From IMG/VR virus record IMGVR_UViG_3300007276_000404, positions 1-20,498 of that record: DNA of 20,498 nucleotides; one strand, written 5' to 3'. The notes below the pieces were generated by a model that worked only from the letters and a program-made list of their open reading frames with translations, did not search any database and was not told the DNA's origin. The position numbers were made by a program, and so were the translations under genes. Source of the stretch: a virus. Positions within the stretch are counted from its first letter, which is position 1. Every line of letters begins with the position of its first letter. Below are positions 1 through 9,472 of this stretch, in pieces.

Positions 1-40
1 GGTTCGTTACTCAGCAGGTTCGTTACTCAGCTGTTACTCA
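1..40. repeat. Direct repeats of a 16-bp unit at the left edge
   Basis: A 16-bp unit, GGTTCGTTACTCAGCA, occupies 1-16 and is repeated at 17-32 with only its last base changed. A third partial copy of the core GTTACTCA lies at 33-40, so this core occurs at 6-13, 22-29 and 33-40. The array may continue to the left of the window. It is followed by an AT-rich stretch (about 41-72) and then by the promoter of the small-terminase-like gene. The repeats themselves are seen directly. That they bind a protein, for example the small terminase at a packaging start site or a replication or regulatory factor, is inference from their position. Confidence 0.8.
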
Positions 41-89
41 TAAATTATATATAATTTTCTAAAACCTATATACCCCCGAAATTTGAATC

Positions 90-118
90 TTGACAATGTA
101 CCTCTTTTTCAGTATAAT
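90..118 (+). promoter_or_regulatory. Consensus sigma70-type promoter P1
   Basis: TTGACA at 90-95 and TATAAT at 113-118 are separated by exactly 17 bp, a perfect match to the bacterial housekeeping promoter consensus. Transcription would be expected to start about 7 nt after the -10 box, near 125-126, which coincides with the ATG of the small-terminase-like gene. The transcript would therefore have essentially no 5' untranslated leader. The -35 box also happens to offer a TTG codon in frame with the gene, but this cannot be the translation start if P1 is the promoter. Confidence 0.85.
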
Positions 119-125
119 ATTTACC

Positions 126-578
126 ATGTCAAAAGAATTAATAGCAGTCAGTCCCGAAGGTATGGAAATTGCCAACAATTATCTACAGTTTGGTAATATT
201 AAGGCAGTCTCGGAAATGATGCAAGTACCCCAACACAGTGTAGTTGAGGTACTTAATACACGAGAAGTAAAGAAGTACCTTGATACTGTATATTTGGACC
301 TCGGATACCGAAATCGGGATAACCTTGCGAGCCTGATGGATACTATAATTGAGTCCAAGCTGGAGGACGCGCAGGAATCCGGAATGTACTCAAGCAAGGA
401 TCTAATAGAGATATTACAGATAGCCCATAAAATGCGTATGGACGAGATAAAGGCTATGAACGATAGTACTAAAACAAGTACTATAAAGAATCAAACAAAC
501 GTACAAATAAATGAGAACGGGGGGTTTGGAGAAGGTAATTATGGAAAGCTAATGGAGAATCTCCTGAAGCAAGGTTAG
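126..578 (+). CDS. Terminase small subunit-like DNA-binding protein
   Basis: This 150-aa protein probably recognises phage DNA and feeds it to the large terminase for packaging. The N-terminal third (about residues 13-55) looks like a helix-turn-helix: an 'AxxYL..gNIkAVSemmqVPqhsVvevLNtreVKkYLd' pattern typical of phage TerS-like proteins. It is followed by a long charged helical region (about 60-120) that would suit oligomerisation, and a Gly/Asn-rich tail. The start is placed at 126. The reading frame stays open back to a TTG at 90, but that stretch is the P1 promoter, and ATG 126 lies at the predicted transcription start with no Shine-Dalgarno, suggesting leaderless translation. ATG 162 is an alternative but has GAAGG only 1 nt upstream. 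The gene is first in the module, next to direct repeats that could be its binding site. It is separated from the large subunit by about 7.5 kb. TerS families diverge strongly, so the name rests on fold-like pattern and context. Confidence 0.6.
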   Translation: MSKELIAVSPEGMEIANNYLQFGNIKAVSEMMQVPQHSVVEVLNTREVKKYLDTVYLDLGYRNRDNLASLMDTIIESKLEDAQESGMYSSKDLIEILQIAHKMRMDEIKAMNDSTKTSTIKNQTNVQINENGGFGEGNYGKLMENLLKQG

Positions 579-593
579 TTTGGAGATTTTTAG

Positions 594-1250
594 ATGACTA
601 CTGAGATATGGGTAGCTCTCATCAGTTTGGGTGGTGTGATATGGACAACAACTGTAGGACTTTTTCTTAATCACGCCCGCAAACAGAAAGCAGAAGTAAG
701 CCTTCTAGACGAAAAAATAGGACGTATTCGATCAGAACAAGGCTTTGAGAGAAAAGCCATAAATACTTTCGTTAATCTCCAGTTGTGGGATGTAGTATCT
801 GCTAGAATTCAAAAATTTTGTGAGAAATCTTCCATAGATAGGTTTCTTATCCTAGTTGCTGTAAATGGGGCAAATGACCCTCGAGAAACTACAGCGATTT
901 TTCAACATCGTCAAGATTCTACAGAATTTCAGTCGTATGTTGGTATAGACTTAGATCGCGATTATATCTCGCGACTAGCAGAATTAAAAAGGGACGGTCA
1001 TACAGTTGTTAGAACAGCTGAATTACCTTCTTGTTTGATTAGGGACATCTACCGAGCGGAAGGAGTTCAATTTGCTGTTTGGTATTTAATCGGTACTATG
1101 ACGAACCCTGAGACCGATCAAGTTGCGTATAAATATTGTAGTTTTGCAACTCATGAAACTTCAATCTCAGAAGAGACCGCGAGATCGATAAACAATATAG
1201 TTGGTGAGCTGAAAAAATTATTAGGTAAAACTAGCTACAGCGCGTATTAG
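594..1250 (+). CDS. Predicted membrane-anchored phage protein, function unknown
   Basis: A 218-aa protein with one hydrophobic segment at about residues 5-25, followed at once by a basic patch (HARKQK) and a short charged helix. By the positive-inside rule this gives a single-pass protein whose main body (about 50-210) lies on the cytoplasmic side. The body alternates beta and alpha segments (for example 'RFLILVAVNGAND' then 'YISRLAELKRDGHTVVRTAEL') and loosely resembles a GAF-like sensory fold; that is an impression, not an identification. GGAG at 582-585, 8 nt before the ATG, gives a good ribosome site. The gene follows the small-terminase-like gene by 15 nt, and its TAG stop forms part of the next gene's Shine-Dalgarno. 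One N-terminal TM domain could also suit a holin-like or host-takeover protein, but the large soluble domain is unlike a classical holin. Confidence 0.7.
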   Translation: MTTEIWVALISLGGVIWTTTVGLFLNHARKQKAEVSLLDEKIGRIRSEQGFERKAINTFVNLQLWDVVSARIQKFCEKSSIDRFLILVAVNGANDPRETTAIFQHRQDSTEFQSYVGIDLDRDYISRLAELKRDGHTVVRTAELPSCLIRDIYRAEGVQFAVWYLIGTMTNPETDQVAYKYCSFATHETSISEETARSINNIVGELKKLLGKTSYSAY

Positions 1251-1258
1251 GAGATTAC
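1248..1258 (+). promoter_or_regulatory. Shine-Dalgarno cassette TAGGAGATTAC (copy 1)
   Basis: TAGGAGATTAC, with AGGAG at 1249-1253, stands 8 nt before the ATG at 1262. Its TAG is the stop codon of the upstream gene. The identical 11-mer recurs before the genes at 3039 and 16001. Confidence 0.75.
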
Positions 1259-1261
1259 ATT

Positions 1262-1610
1262 ATGGCATCGTTTAACGTGCCTTTTACTATTTTACAAGGC
1301 GAAACATACGATGAGACCTTAACCTGGAAAGTTGGCGACCCCGCGGTTGCTGTTGACTTGACTGGTTATACTGCGCGTGCACAAGTGCGCTCTAGTGTTA
1401 CTTCTTCGATTGTTCTCCTAGAGCTTACTACTGAGAATGGTGGTATTGTACTTGGTGATGCAGCTGGCACGATACAGCGAATTGTATCGGCCGCAGATAC
1501 TGCTGCGATTACATGGAAGAATGCTGTTTATGACCTAGAGGTTATAGATGCCGGAGGTGCTGTACGCAGACTAATGTCTGGCAAAGTTACAGTATCCCTG
1601 GAAGTAACTC

Positions 1611-1618
<8 letters not shown>
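1262..1618 (+). CDS. Small beta-rich phage structural protein
   Basis: A 118-aa protein with alternating short beta strands and no TM segment or signal peptide. The pattern 'F.[35 protein letters not shown]..ts..[11 protein letters not shown].l.daaGtI...[11 protein letters not shown]..[12 protein letters not shown].[18 protein letters not shown]' is one I associate with a widespread small beta-sandwich protein encoded beside fibre genes in tailed phages. Its exact role, such as an adaptor, neck or fibre-attachment protein, is not established from this sequence. A strong Shine-Dalgarno cassette precedes the ATG. The gene overlaps the collagen-like gene by 8 nt, so the two are probably co-translated and may act together on the particle surface. 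Confidence 0.65.
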
Positions 1619-3017
<1,399 letters not shown>

Positions 3018-3022
3018 CCAAG

Positions 3023-3033
3023 TAGGAGATTAC
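3023..3033 (+). promoter_or_regulatory. Shine-Dalgarno cassette TAGGAGATTAC (copy 2)
   Basis: Identical to the copy at 1248-1258. AGGAG (3024-3028) lies 10 nt before the ATG at 3039. Confidence 0.75.
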
Positions 3034-3038
3034 TAACC

Positions 3039-4790
3039 ATGGCATTTGTAGCAGCAGATTGGACCATATTAAGATCAACAGGGGCCAACCCATTCGAGAT
3101 AGACTACGTAGGAGATGCCCATGCGGGTACGGCTCCTACTTATGCCACTGGTATTGAGTTACACAGAGCATTACAGGATTTCGCGGATGATTCAGCAGAC
3201 GGTACGGAAGAAATTTCGATCGTGGATGAAGTTCCTTCACAACGAGGTGGTGTTGATACTAACATTACTTTAATTAACGGGTATCATATTACCCCCACAG
3301 CAGCAGAACACATATATGATACATCTATATCTCAAACCCATCCAGTTAATGGTTCACAGATATATGACGGTATTCAGGTGTTCGGTAACTCTACCTCCAT
3401 TCAGGTTATTCAGAATGGGGCTAGATTAACTAATGACTTCTGGAACGAAACAAAGATGATTGCTGCAGTGTCTGACGCAACATCAAACACTTCACACCGA
3501 TTCATGGTTCTAGTTCGCGATAGCGGAGCAGATATTGATGGTCGTCGACTAATTGGTACGCAACGCGTGTATGGCACAGTTTATACTGAGTTCTCAATTG
3601 GTGGCGGTACTAACCGTGGTAACAACGTACTAGCTCTAACCGCCAACAGTAACTTGAACAATGCTACAACACAAGGCACTATTGACGCTTTAACTTTCGT
3701 TATTGCCGAGGGATACACACCTATTGATGGAGACGGTGACGGCAACCCTGAGAACTACTATGTCGAATGGGACATGAATGGTAACTCTAAAAACGAAGCG
3801 TATGAGTATTCTCAGAATATGATTCGTGAGGGTGTTGTGACAACTCCTGTAAACGGTACTTTTGGACTTGACCCTAATATCTTTCGGGGAGTTACGCACT
3901 CGGTCGCAGTCACCGACCTAACCTCAGGTGCTTGGGTAGAACCCGAAGCGTTATCTTGGGGAACTGGAGCTACATCAGGTACGGGTCAATTGCTAGCAGT
4001 TGATGATACTATCTCTGGTAACGCTACTATTATGTATATTCAGCTACTTACTGGTGTTGTACCTAATGCTAATACCATTACAGGAGCTACTAATAGTGCT
4101 ACTGCTACAGCGGGTACAGTAACCGGACAGGTTATTAGTGTACCGCCTATTGGAGCATCTACCGGAACGAATATTAAAGGCGCTTATGGTGTCGGTATTC
4201 AAGAGGCTGACCTATCAAACGGTGATACTCTTATTGACTTAACCGGAACTGCGAACAATGCGCCTAATAACGTATCGTTCTCTGTTGTTGGTCTAAATAT
4301 CACTACTACTGCGGACTATCTACTAGTTGGTCCTGATACTGCAGGCTCTCTCGATACTGCTCAGATGACTCTAGCAGTTACTCTATCAAGTGGTACGGAG
4401 ACCCAAGTTAACGTAGGTGCAGGTAACATTCCTGTAGATACGCCAGCTACCGGTACTATTCGTATTGAGCGAGATAGTGGTGAGTTTACTCGTCACGCTT
4501 ATACCTCATACGATGCTACTAGAGCTTTCTTCACAATAGCTAGTACTGACTTTAGTCTTGATAATGCAACATTAACTACTAATGACCTATTTATCTCGTA
4601 TATTGATAAAGTCGCGGGTGCTACTACTGAGTCATTCAACACAGTATTTAACGCAACTCGCGCTTTAAGGGTTATCGTTAGAAACGGAGCGACTGTCGGA
4701 GGTATAGCACCTATCGTACCAATCGACGTTGCGGGGTCACTTGGCTCAGGTGGTGGTTCTACTACTATCTCAAGAACTCTAGATACGTAA
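3039..4790 (+). CDS. Large virion structural protein (583 aa), probably abundant
   Basis: A 583-aa protein, rich in Thr, Asn, Gly, Ala and Asp and predicted to be mostly beta strand, with no TM segment. Its N terminus ('FVAADWTILRSTGANPFEIDYVGD') and its 'NiTLINGYhI' region resemble uncharacterised structural proteins of large siphophages. A DGDGDGN run at residues 230-236 looks like a metal-binding loop, although the glutamate expected at position 12 of an EF-hand loop is absent. The C-terminal end is a flexible GSGGGSTT-type tail. The strong Shine-Dalgarno cassette upstream and the strong terminator directly downstream imitate the arrangement of the tail-tube gene in this window, which suggests an abundant product. 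Candidates are a decoration, fibre or shaft component. Function is inferred from composition and context only. Confidence 0.65.
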   Translation: MAFVAADWTILRSTGANPFEIDYVGDAHAGTAPTYATGIELHRALQDFADDSADGTEEISIVDEVPSQRGGVDTNITLINGYHITPTAAEHIYDTSISQTHPVNGSQIYDGIQVFGNSTSIQVIQNGARLTNDFWNETKMIAAVSDATSNTSHRFMVLVRDSGADIDGRRLIGTQRVYGTVYTEFSIGGGTNRGNNVLALTANSNLNNATTQGTIDALTFVIAEGYTPIDGDGDGNPENYYVEWDMNGNSKNEAYEYSQNMIREGVVTTPVNGTFGLDPNIFRGVTHSVAVTDLTSGAWVEPEALSWGTGATSGTGQLLAVDDTISGNATIMYIQLLTGVVPNANTITGATNSATATAGTVTGQVISVPPIGASTGTNIKGAYGVGIQEADLSNGDTLIDLTGTANNAPNNVSFSVVGLNITTTADYLLVGPDTAGSLDTAQMTLAVTLSSGTETQVNVGAGNIPVDTPATGTIRIERDSGEFTRHAYTSYDATRAFFTIASTDFSLDNATLTTNDLFISYIDKVAGATTESFNTVFNATRALRVIVRNGATVGGIAPIVPIDVAGSLGSGGGSTTISRTLDT

Positions 4791-4799
4791 TAAGCAGGT

Positions 4800-4831
4800 A
4801 ATAATAGAGGTCTTCGGGCCTCTATTATTTA
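4800..4831 (+). terminator. Rho-independent terminator T1 with UUCG loop
   Basis: The stem AATAATAGAGG-TC (4800-4812) pairs with GG-CCTCTATTATT (4817-4829) around a TTCG tetraloop at 4813-4816. The C(UUCG)G cap is an especially stable RNA hairpin. The 3' side is T-rich, and the A-rich and T-rich flanks suggest it might work on both strands. It ends transcription after the 583-aa structural gene. Confidence 0.85.
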
Positions 4832-4881
4832 ATACAAAATTTTAAAAAAGGTACTTAGTTGAAAGTACTTAGGAACACGTA
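4832..4881. other. Spacer with a short inverted repeat
   Basis: After the terminator comes an A/T-rich run. GTACTT (4851-4856) and AAGTAC (4863-4868) then form a 6-bp inverted repeat, while GTACTTAG also occurs as a direct repeat at 4851 and 4865. AGGA just after it may be the ribosome site for the ATG at 4882. No -35/-10 pair with reasonable spacing is visible here, so the downstream genes probably depend on readthrough of T1 or on an unrecognised promoter. Confidence 0.4.
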
Positions 4882-6759
4882 ATGGCCGTACCAGCGTACA
4901 CAGAAGACTTGACCGATATTTCTTTAATGGAATCGGGTGAGACTGGTGTTGTAGCCCTCAATATCTCAGGGGGTGGTGGTGGTGCGCCGGCATTTGGAGC
5001 AGACTTCTCGATTCAGGGCGCCGGCTGCTGGGATAAAGCTGCGTCAAATGCAGAAAGAGCAATCGCTATTAACAAAACCCCCGGAGCTGGAACCGTAGCC
5101 GCGGGCGTTCACATATTTCAATGGGGGCTGGTCGGAACACCTGGAGTAACAGATACCCTAGCCCTTCGTGGGGTTTATGTTTTGGCGGGAACAAGCACTA
5201 GTGACTTCACTCAATTTCACGTTGAGGGCAGTGACACATTTGGAGCACAAGGTCGAGTAGGAAAGTGTTACCCCTTTCGGTATAATACTACAGCAAACAC
5301 AGGTAGTTCCCCTTATCGAACTCTGCAAGGTACTCCAGGCGCTACACCTACCTATTTTGGGTATGGCCTAAAAACTGTATCTACAGTTAAAAGTTCTAAC
5401 TTTGGCATGGATGCAGTACGATACGGTACTGGAGCATATTTGACAGCAGGGGAACTAATCGCAGCAGGAGATGCCTCAGACGATCCCTGTACCTTCGTAG
5501 ATTTTAATACCCAGAACGATGCTCTAGCTAATAGATGGGGTATTCTTACAAGTATAGGCGGTACAAACTACGAACTTCAAGGCCGCTTTGTTATAGGACA
5601 GGATAATACAAAAACAGCCACTCTATGTCGCTTCAAAGACAGCGATGTTAACATCTCTATTGTTGACACGGTTCACACTGAAACAGATTTTACTCAAATA
5701 ATTATCGATCATGCGTCCACTCGTGCAGAGCTGATAAACATAAATATTACAGCTTTGGGAACCAATAATAAGGGTTCGGTAATAGTAAACTCCGCTAACC
5801 CTACTGTGCTTATTACTGGGGGTACTTGGCAGGATATAGACGCTACCCTATTTAGATCAAATACCACGGTTTCAGGATTAACCAGTAGAAATACCGGCAT
5901 AGTCACCCAAAATGGGGCTACTATATCTGATACTGTGTTTGCGGGAACTACAGCCACTCATCACGTACTCTCTGATAACCCAAGTCTTATTGAAGACTGC
6001 ACATTTATTTCTAACGGCACAGGACACGCCGTTCGTTGTGACACAGTTGGCACATATGATTGGACAGGAAACGTAGACTCAGGGTACTCTGGCACTCCAG
6101 GAAGCAATCCAACTCCTAGTAGTGGCACCGCAAATGATATGTTTTACAATAATTCAGGAGGTCTAATTACTCTAAACGTAGCAGGGGGTGCCACAACTCC
6201 TAGCGTACGAAACGGGGCAGGAGCTACTACTGTTGTTGTAGCGGGTTCTGTAACGGTAACAGCTAATGCAGCACTAAAAGATGGAACAGCGGTTGAATCT
6301 GCGAGAGTATACTTAAGAGCTTCTAATGGTACAGGGCCTTTCCCATACTTAGACTCAGTAACTATTACTAGATCCGGTACAACAGCAACTGTAGCGCATA
6401 CTGCCCATGGCATGGATTCAGGGGATAAAGTAACCCTGCTAGGTATAACAGACAAAATAGAAGATAGAGGCATACACACAATTACAGTTACAGGTGCTAA
6501 TGCTTATACATATACTACAACAGATTCAGGCTCTACTAGCTATACAGGAACAATAAGGTCAACATTTGTGGCCCTAAGTGGCGTAACAGATGTCACGGGT
6601 GCACTAAGCGTTAGTAGGGTGTATCCTTCAAACCAGCCTGTTACAGGCTGGACTCGTAAATCTTCGGGGAGTCCTTTCTTACAAGAGGGGGTACTCGTAG
6701 GTACAATTAATAGCTCTACAGGGTTTAATGGAACCGCTGTAATGATTACGGATGAATAA
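4882..6759 (+). CDS. Putative tail fibre or surface structural protein (625 aa)
   Basis: A 625-aa protein rich in Gly, Thr, Ser and Asn, with many short beta-prone segments and no TM region. A glycine run (SGGGGGAP) near residue 30 ends the N-terminal part. Residues about 200-430 have the 'NTTVSGLTSRNTGIVTQNGATISDTVF' style of a right-handed beta-helix. Around 495-545 there is a small module of the 'VAHTAHGMDSGDKVTLLGI...GIHTITVTGANAYTYTT' type that recurs in phage virion proteins. Beta-helical phage proteins commonly bind or cleave host polysaccharide. No catalytic residues can be pointed out, so a depolymerase call is not justified. The gene follows terminator T1 by about 50 nt, has a weak AGGA ribosome site, and its TAA overlaps the next ATG (TAATG). 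Confidence 0.6.
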   Translation: MAVPAYTEDLTDISLMESGETGVVALNISGGGGGAPAFGADFSIQGAGCWDKAASNAERAIAINKTPGAGTVAAGVHIFQWGLVGTPGVTDTLALRGVYVLAGTSTSDFTQFHVEGSDTFGAQGRVGKCYPFRYNTTANTGSSPYRTLQGTPGATPTYFGYGLKTVSTVKSSNFGMDAVRYGTGAYLTAGELIAAGDASDDPCTFVDFNTQNDALANRWGILTSIGGTNYELQGRFVIGQDNTKTATLCRFKDSDVNISIVDTVHTETDFTQIIIDHASTRAELININITALGTNNKGSVIVNSANPTVLITGGTWQDIDATLFRSNTTVSGLTSRNTGIVTQNGATISDTVFAGTTATHHVLSDNPSLIEDCTFISNGTGHAVRCDTVGTYDWTGNVDSGYSGTPGSNPTPSSGTANDMFYNNSGGLITLNVAGGATTPSVRNGAGATTVVVAGSVTVTANAALKDGTAVESARVYLRASNGTGPFPYLDSVTITRSGTTATVAHTAHGMDSGDKVTLLGITDKIEDRGIHTITVTGANAYTYTTTDSGSTSYTGTIRSTFVALSGVTDVTGALSVSRVYPSNQPVTGWTRKSSGSPFLQEGVLVGTINSSTGFNGTAVMITDE

Positions 6760-7883
6760 TGGCAATAACAGTAGATTATAGCACAGCCCCTCCCTGGTTG
6801 ATTACGATACCAAAGGCAGACCTAATCCTAGAATCTGGTACTAAGTATAAGCTAACTGTGGATGACTTTTGGGTATTACTCCGTGACTTCACTGATAATG
6901 AAACTACTATGGCAAAACCGAAGCTATATTTTCGAATACCTGCCACTACGAGTACCCCCTCGATTACTGAGATAATAGATGAATACTATTCTCTTCAATT
7001 TGAAGATGGTGCGTACTCTGTCAACATTGTTAATGGTAATACTAATATTAGAGAGGTTGAGGTTAAAAACTCAGTCTCGGTCAATACAAATAATACTACT
7101 GGATTCATAGACCCCACATTCCTAGAACTAGGGCTGTTTAATAATCGCGTGTCTATAGATGCTCAAAATATAACGGGTAATGCGGTTGTGGGTACCGGGA
7201 AAACCCCTGCTGGGGGGATTATCGGAACACGCTCAACCCCTTGCTTACTTGCATCTGATGCGAAGTTAATTGCCTCTGCTAGAGGCTTAAGTACTTTTGA
7301 CTTAATGAGCGATCTTAACCTAACCGCCGGAGACTATAGTGGGGGGTATACTTGGACTGGCAGCAACAGAAATACAGAACTTTCCGTAGGCCCCTCCGTA
7401 ATTATGACGGGGAACGCTATAGAAGAAATAATTGTATCAGGGGGGTTAGATGGGTTTAATAGATTACACCGATGTGAACTTAGATTAGTTACAAGTATAT
7501 CAGGGCACTTATTTCAATGTGATTTGACTAGCGACCTGAGTTTAGTAGGGGATATTGAGATAGACCAGTGCTTTTCCGCAGTACCCGGATCAGGTTACCC
7601 GGTTGTTTCAGGGGCAGGAACAAATAGTGTAATTATTAGAGATATGCGAGGAAGTATCGGGATTGATGGCCTGACAGGGAACACGGACAACTCCATAGGA
7701 GTTTATGGAGGTCGAATAGTAGTCGGGGCTGCTTGTACTGGCGGCACCCTTTATTTAAGGGGAGACCCTTATGATATTACTGACTTATCAGGAGGTTTAG
7801 TGACCATAGTAGACCAAACATCTAGCCAGAAAGTAACAGAAATTTTAGCACAAACAAAGCTCGCTGTAGCACTAAGCGCATAA
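6759..7883 (+). CDS. Putative virion structural protein (374 aa)
   Basis: A 374-aa protein. The N-terminal part ('MAITVDYSTAPPWLITIPKADLILESGTKYKLTVDDFWVLLRDF') contains a W-L-I-T-I-P-K motif and a conserved-looking D-D-F-W. The rest is a long run of short beta segments with Asn, Gly and Thr turns ('SIDAQNITGNAVVGTG', 'ELSVGPSVIMTGNAIEE'), suggesting a beta-solenoid or fibre-like fold. There is no TM segment. It is translationally coupled to the gene before it (1-nt overlap) and sits directly upstream of the packaging genes. Proteins like this occur in siphophage structural modules, but I do not recognise a defined family. A fibre, head-surface or baseplate role is possible. Confidence 0.55.
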   Translation: MAITVDYSTAPPWLITIPKADLILESGTKYKLTVDDFWVLLRDFTDNETTMAKPKLYFRIPATTSTPSITEIIDEYYSLQFEDGAYSVNIVNGNTNIREVEVKNSVSVNTNNTTGFIDPTFLELGLFNNRVSIDAQNITGNAVVGTGKTPAGGIIGTRSTPCLLASDAKLIASARGLSTFDLMSDLNLTAGDYSGGYTWTGSNRNTELSVGPSVIMTGNAIEEIIVSGGLDGFNRLHRCELRLVTSISGHLFQCDLTSDLSLVGDIEIDQCFSAVPGSGYPVVSGAGTNSVIIRDMRGSIGIDGLTGNTDNSIGVYGGRIVVGAACTGGTLYLRGDPYDITDLSGGLVTIVDQTSSQKVTEILAQTKLAVALSA

Positions 7884-7894
7884 CGGAGATTTAT

Positions 7895-8137
7895 ATGAAT
7901 ATTTATAAGAAAAGAGGTGCCTGGTTCTTCAGGGATAAAAATGGACAACTACATAAGTGCAAATCTGAAGTAGAGGCTATAGAACGTAGTGGGATTAAAA
8001 AAGGCAAAGACCCTTTCGCACAAGAAGAAGCAGATATAGTAGAAGCAGATATAGCTGCGGAACTAGCAGAGAAGCTAGAAGCTGAATCAATGGAAGGCGA
8101 TAGTGGTATGTCCGATCTTAGTATGTTTAGTGGGTAA
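7895..8137 (+). CDS. Small acidic-tailed phage protein, function unknown
   Basis: An 80-aa protein with a basic N-terminal half ('YKKRGAWFFRDKNGQLHKCKSEVEAIER') followed by a highly acidic Ala/Glu helix ('AAELAEKLEAE') and a Ser/Met/Gly-rich tail. GGAG at 7885-7888 lies 6 nt before the ATG. It is wedged between the structural genes and TerL, ending 6 nt before the TerL start. The basic/acidic split could fit a small DNA- or terminase-associated protein, but nothing in the sequence proves it. Confidence 0.6.
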   Translation: MNIYKKRGAWFFRDKNGQLHKCKSEVEAIERSGIKKGKDPFAQEEADIVEADIAAELAEKLEAESMEGDSGMSDLSMFSG

Positions 8138-8143
8138 TATAAA

Positions 8144-9448
8144 ATGGCAGTAATAGTTTCAAGGGCAGATGTATCTTCAGAAGATTTACTGGACTATCCT
8201 CCCAGTACAAGGTATCTGAAGCTACCAGTGGCTCCTTATTTAGAAATGTTGGAGGTAGTTCCACTTCCTTCTCAGGTAGCTTTAATAAATGCAGTAAATA
8301 ACCCTAAATATAGGTTTATCTGCGCTGCCTTGTCTCGTAGACAGGGAAAGACGTACATAGCCAATATAATCGGACAGCTAGTTTCTTTAGTTCCGGGGTC
8401 TAATATTCTTATTATGTCTCCTAACTATTCTCTATCTCAAATATCTTTTGATCTACAGAGATCATTGATTAGACACTTTGACTTAGAAGTAACTAGAGAT
8501 AACGCAAAAGATAAAATTATTGAACTTTCGAATGGGTCTACTATTCGTATGGGTTCCGTAAATATGGTAGATTCGACAGTTGGCAGAAGCTACGATTTAA
8601 TCATATTTGATGAAGCTGCACTAGCGGACGGAAAGGAGGCTTTCAATGTTGCTCTACGTCCTACTCTTGATAAGCCAAACGCAAAAGCAATCTTTATTTC
8701 AACACCTCGTGGCCGTAACAACTGGTTTTCTGAGTTTTTTGACAGAGGTTTCTCAGAGGAATTTCCACAGTGGTGTAGTATTAAAGCAACGTATCGAGAC
8801 AACCCACGTATGTCAGAGTCGGATATCACTGAGGCTAGATTATCTATGTCAGAGGCAGAATTCAAGCAAGAGTACGAAGCTGACTTTAATCAATTTGAAG
8901 GCCAAATCTGGAACTTCAATTACGAAGATTGTACTAAAGATTTATCTCAACTTGAGATACATAAGATGGATATCTTTGCAGGACTAGACGTAGGTTTCCG
9001 GGACTACACTGCAATGTGTGTTATAGCGTATGATTGGGACTCGGAGAAATACTACTTACTAGATGAGTATATGGACAATGAGAAGACTACTGAAAAACAC
9101 GCGGAGTGTATTCGTGCTTTGATAGAAAAATGGGATATAGATTATATCTATATAGATTCTGCAGCCCAGCAGACCAGATTCGACTTTGCACAAAACTATG
9201 ATATTAGTACTATAAATGCAAAGAAGGCTAAAAACGAAGGAATAGGCTATGTGGCCTCTATTGTAGACAATGATAGACTCTTAGTCGACACGAGATGTGC
9301 TGAAAGTCTAATAACATTGGATTCTTATCAATGGGACCCTAACCCTAATTTGATAAAAGAAAAACCGAAACATAATAGAGCGTGCCACATGGGTGATGCT
9401 ATAAGATATGCACTTTACTCTTTTTCAACCTCAATGACGGGGTTCTAA
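8144..9448 (+). CDS. terL: Terminase large subunit (ATPase and nuclease)
   Basis: A 434-aa DNA-packaging motor that pumps phage DNA into the prohead through the portal and cuts the concatemer. The N-terminal ATPase has a Walker A-type P-loop (S-R-R-Q-G-K-T, residues 64-70), a Walker B 'LIIFDE' ending in D156-E157, and a coupling motif 'STP' at 186-188. The C-terminal RNase H-like nuclease has the expected acidic residues in 'AGLDVG' (D282), 'YIDSA' (D338) and 'MGDAIRY' (D418). Length and motif order match a complete enzyme. The ribosome site before the ATG is weak, so it may be translated by coupling with the small gene 6 nt upstream. The HNH gene and portal follow, as in many HK97-like modules. 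The small subunit is unusually far away, about 7.5 kb upstream. Confidence 0.97.
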   Translation: MAVIVSRADVSSEDLLDYPPSTRYLKLPVAPYLEMLEVVPLPSQVALINAVNNPKYRFICAALSRRQGKTYIANIIGQLVSLVPGSNILIMSPNYSLSQISFDLQRSLIRHFDLEVTRDNAKDKIIELSNGSTIRMGSVNMVDSTVGRSYDLIIFDEAALADGKEAFNVALRPTLDKPNAKAIFISTPRGRNNWFSEFFDRGFSEEFPQWCSIKATYRDNPRMSESDITEARLSMSEAEFKQEYEADFNQFEGQIWNFNYEDCTKDLSQLEIHKMDIFAGLDVGFRDYTAMCVIAYDWDSEKYYLLDEYMDNEKTTEKHAECIRALIEKWDIDYIYIDSAAQQTRFDFAQNYDISTINAKKAKNEGIGYVASIVDNDRLLVDTRCAESLITLDSYQWDPNPNLIKEKPKHNRACHMGDAIRYALYSFSTSMTGF

Positions 9449-9472
9449 TATTGAGGTCGTGGAAAATAACCC

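Noticed and set aside
90-125. Upstream extension of the small-terminase frame to a TTG at 90
   Set aside because: The TTG is part of the -35 box and the extension covers the -10 box of P1, so it would not be in the mRNA.
4859-4881. Promoter with TTGAAA at 4859
   Set aside because: A 17-bp spacer would place the -10 box on the ATG at 4882, where the sequence is not TATAAT-like.
4882-6759. Polysaccharide depolymerase
   Set aside because: A beta-helix look alone is not enough; no catalytic residue set could be pointed out.
4882-7883. Diversity-generating retroelement target in the fibre genes
   Set aside because: No reverse transcriptase gene and no template/variable repeat pair is visible in the window.
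8646-8987. 113-aa frame on the + strand inside TerL
   Set aside because: It lies wholly within the motif-rich TerL gene in another frame and its translation shows no recognisable domain.
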